A stretch of 64,000 bases of DNA, from contig NZ_JAHWDP010000001.1 of NCBI RefSeq assembly GCF_019312585.1, forward strand, positions 186,001 through 250,000, given 5' to 3'. The DNA is from Halomarinibacterium sedimenti. Lineage in GTDB: Bacteria > Bacteroidota > Bacteroidia > Flavobacteriales > Flavobacteriaceae. The notes beneath the pieces were generated by a model, which did no database searches, was not told the DNA's origin, and was given only the letters and a program-made list of their open reading frames with translations. The position numbers were made by a program, and so were the translations under genes. Below, piece after piece: positions 63,654 through 64,000 of the stretch; the stretch's first letter is position 1; the number at the start of each line of letters is the position of its first letter.

Positions 63654-64000
63654 TTAATTGTTGCGCTCTGCAACGGCAGACCGCACTTTGTTGAATCCTT
63701 CCCCTAAGGCATCGAAAACCCGATCTCGAAAACTACGTTCTAGTTCGGTTTCTACATCCAACAGTAGGGCTGCAGCATCTACTTTTTGGGTGTTGGCCTG
63801 TAAGATTCTATTATTGGAGATGTCCCGTTGTGCTTTGGCCAAAAGCGCATCGATTTCATCTGGGGTCACTGTATTATTTTCATTTTGAATTTTCTGAACC
63901 GCAATCACTACCTCATCTACTTTCTTGTTTATAAAAAGCTCTTCTTTTGTGGGTTCTTTTTCAGTCTTAGCTTCTTTTATCGCAATGACTTCTTTGTTTT
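63654..64000 (-). CDS. Hypothetical helical protein, partial (N-terminus beyond window)
   Basis: The frame is open from the right edge to the stop at 63654, about 115 codons, so the GTG at 63908 is not the start. The visible part is rich in Lys, Glu and Ala and strongly helical (KEAKTEKEPTKEELFINKKV, LLAKAQRDISNNRIL, ELERSFRDRVFDALGEGF). A short gap of 44 bases separates it from the barrel gene, so they probably form an operon. The upstream part could contain a membrane span; this is not visible here. Confidence 0.7.
   Translation of the reverse strand, partial: NKEVIAIKEAKTEKEPTKEELFINKKVDEVVIAVQKIQNENNTVTPDEIDALLAKAQRDISNNRILQANTQKVDAAALLLDVETELERSFRDRVFDALGEGFNKVRSAVAERNN

Overview
This window is a stretch of chromosome from a member of the Flavobacteriaceae (phylum Bacteroidetes). 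Several independent signs agree: low G+C DNA; secreted proteins with type IX secretion (T9SS) C-terminal sorting domains; gliding and T9SS genes (porT, gldB, gldC); tamL; a short RpoD without region 1.1; promoters with the flavobacterial TAnnTTTG -7 box; and few Shine-Dalgarno sequences. Most of it is core genome. A short accessory patch lies at about 26-32 kb, and a decayed tRNA region at about 39.5-40 kb.

Layout. 1-9.2 kb: an envelope redox and secretion cluster (lipoprotein fragment, TlpA-like thioredoxin, DUF6029 protein, Omp28-like protein and a TlpA-like protein, the last two with T9SS tails), with rsmG, a fatty acid desaturase and an aspartate aminotransferase between them. 9.4-14.3 kb: purT, an OmpA-like protein and the potassium uptake pair trkA-trkH. 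14.4-19.2 kb: ubiE/menG, porT, a TrmH-family rRNA methyltransferase and tamL. 19.2-26 kb: fbaA, accD, two paralogous lipoproteins, rpsO and pnp. 26-32.2 kb: a hybrid histidine kinase bracketed by the pnp 3' end and a decayed second copy of it, two short genes around an iteron-like repeat array, and two orphan membrane-protein genes separated by a nested palindrome. 32.3-39.5 kb: rpoD, rpe, a membrane-anchored AraC-type regulator, an NHL-like T9SS cargo, a YpdA-like reductase, an MtfA-like peptidase and a YqeY protein. 39.5-40.1 kb: tRNA-Arg(TCG) with partial copies on both sides. 40.1-55.5 kb: the division and cell wall (dcw) cluster on the minus strand, mraZ-rsmH-ftsL-ftsI-murE-mraY-murD-ftsW-murG-murC-ftsQ-ftsA-ftsZ, fronted by a MraZ-type operator. 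55.8-64 kb: an alpha/beta hydrolase, engB, a CxxC protein, gldC, gldB, nadE, an atypical response regulator, dnaG and an outer membrane protein pair.

How it fits together. The dcw cluster makes lipid II from UDP-MurNAc (murC, murD, murE, mraY, murG) and supplies the septal machine (ftsZ, ftsA, ftsQ, ftsL, ftsW, ftsI); murF and ddl are absent from it. PorT belongs to the T9SS that would export the four tail-bearing proteins seen here, and TamL is part of the outer membrane assembly machinery.

Most notable observations: a NarL-type response regulator whose phospho-acceptor Asp is a Glu; DnaG and AccD that have each lost all four zinc ligands; a partial pnp duplication with an in-frame 132-bp deletion between 9-bp repeats; three 10-bp-spaced MraZ boxes; a tRNA-Arg in which the 19:56 tertiary pair reads A:U instead of G:C; an iteron-like array in front of an HTH gene; and a roughly 158-bp nested palindrome resembling an attC site. 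No complete transposon, prophage or CRISPR array is visible.
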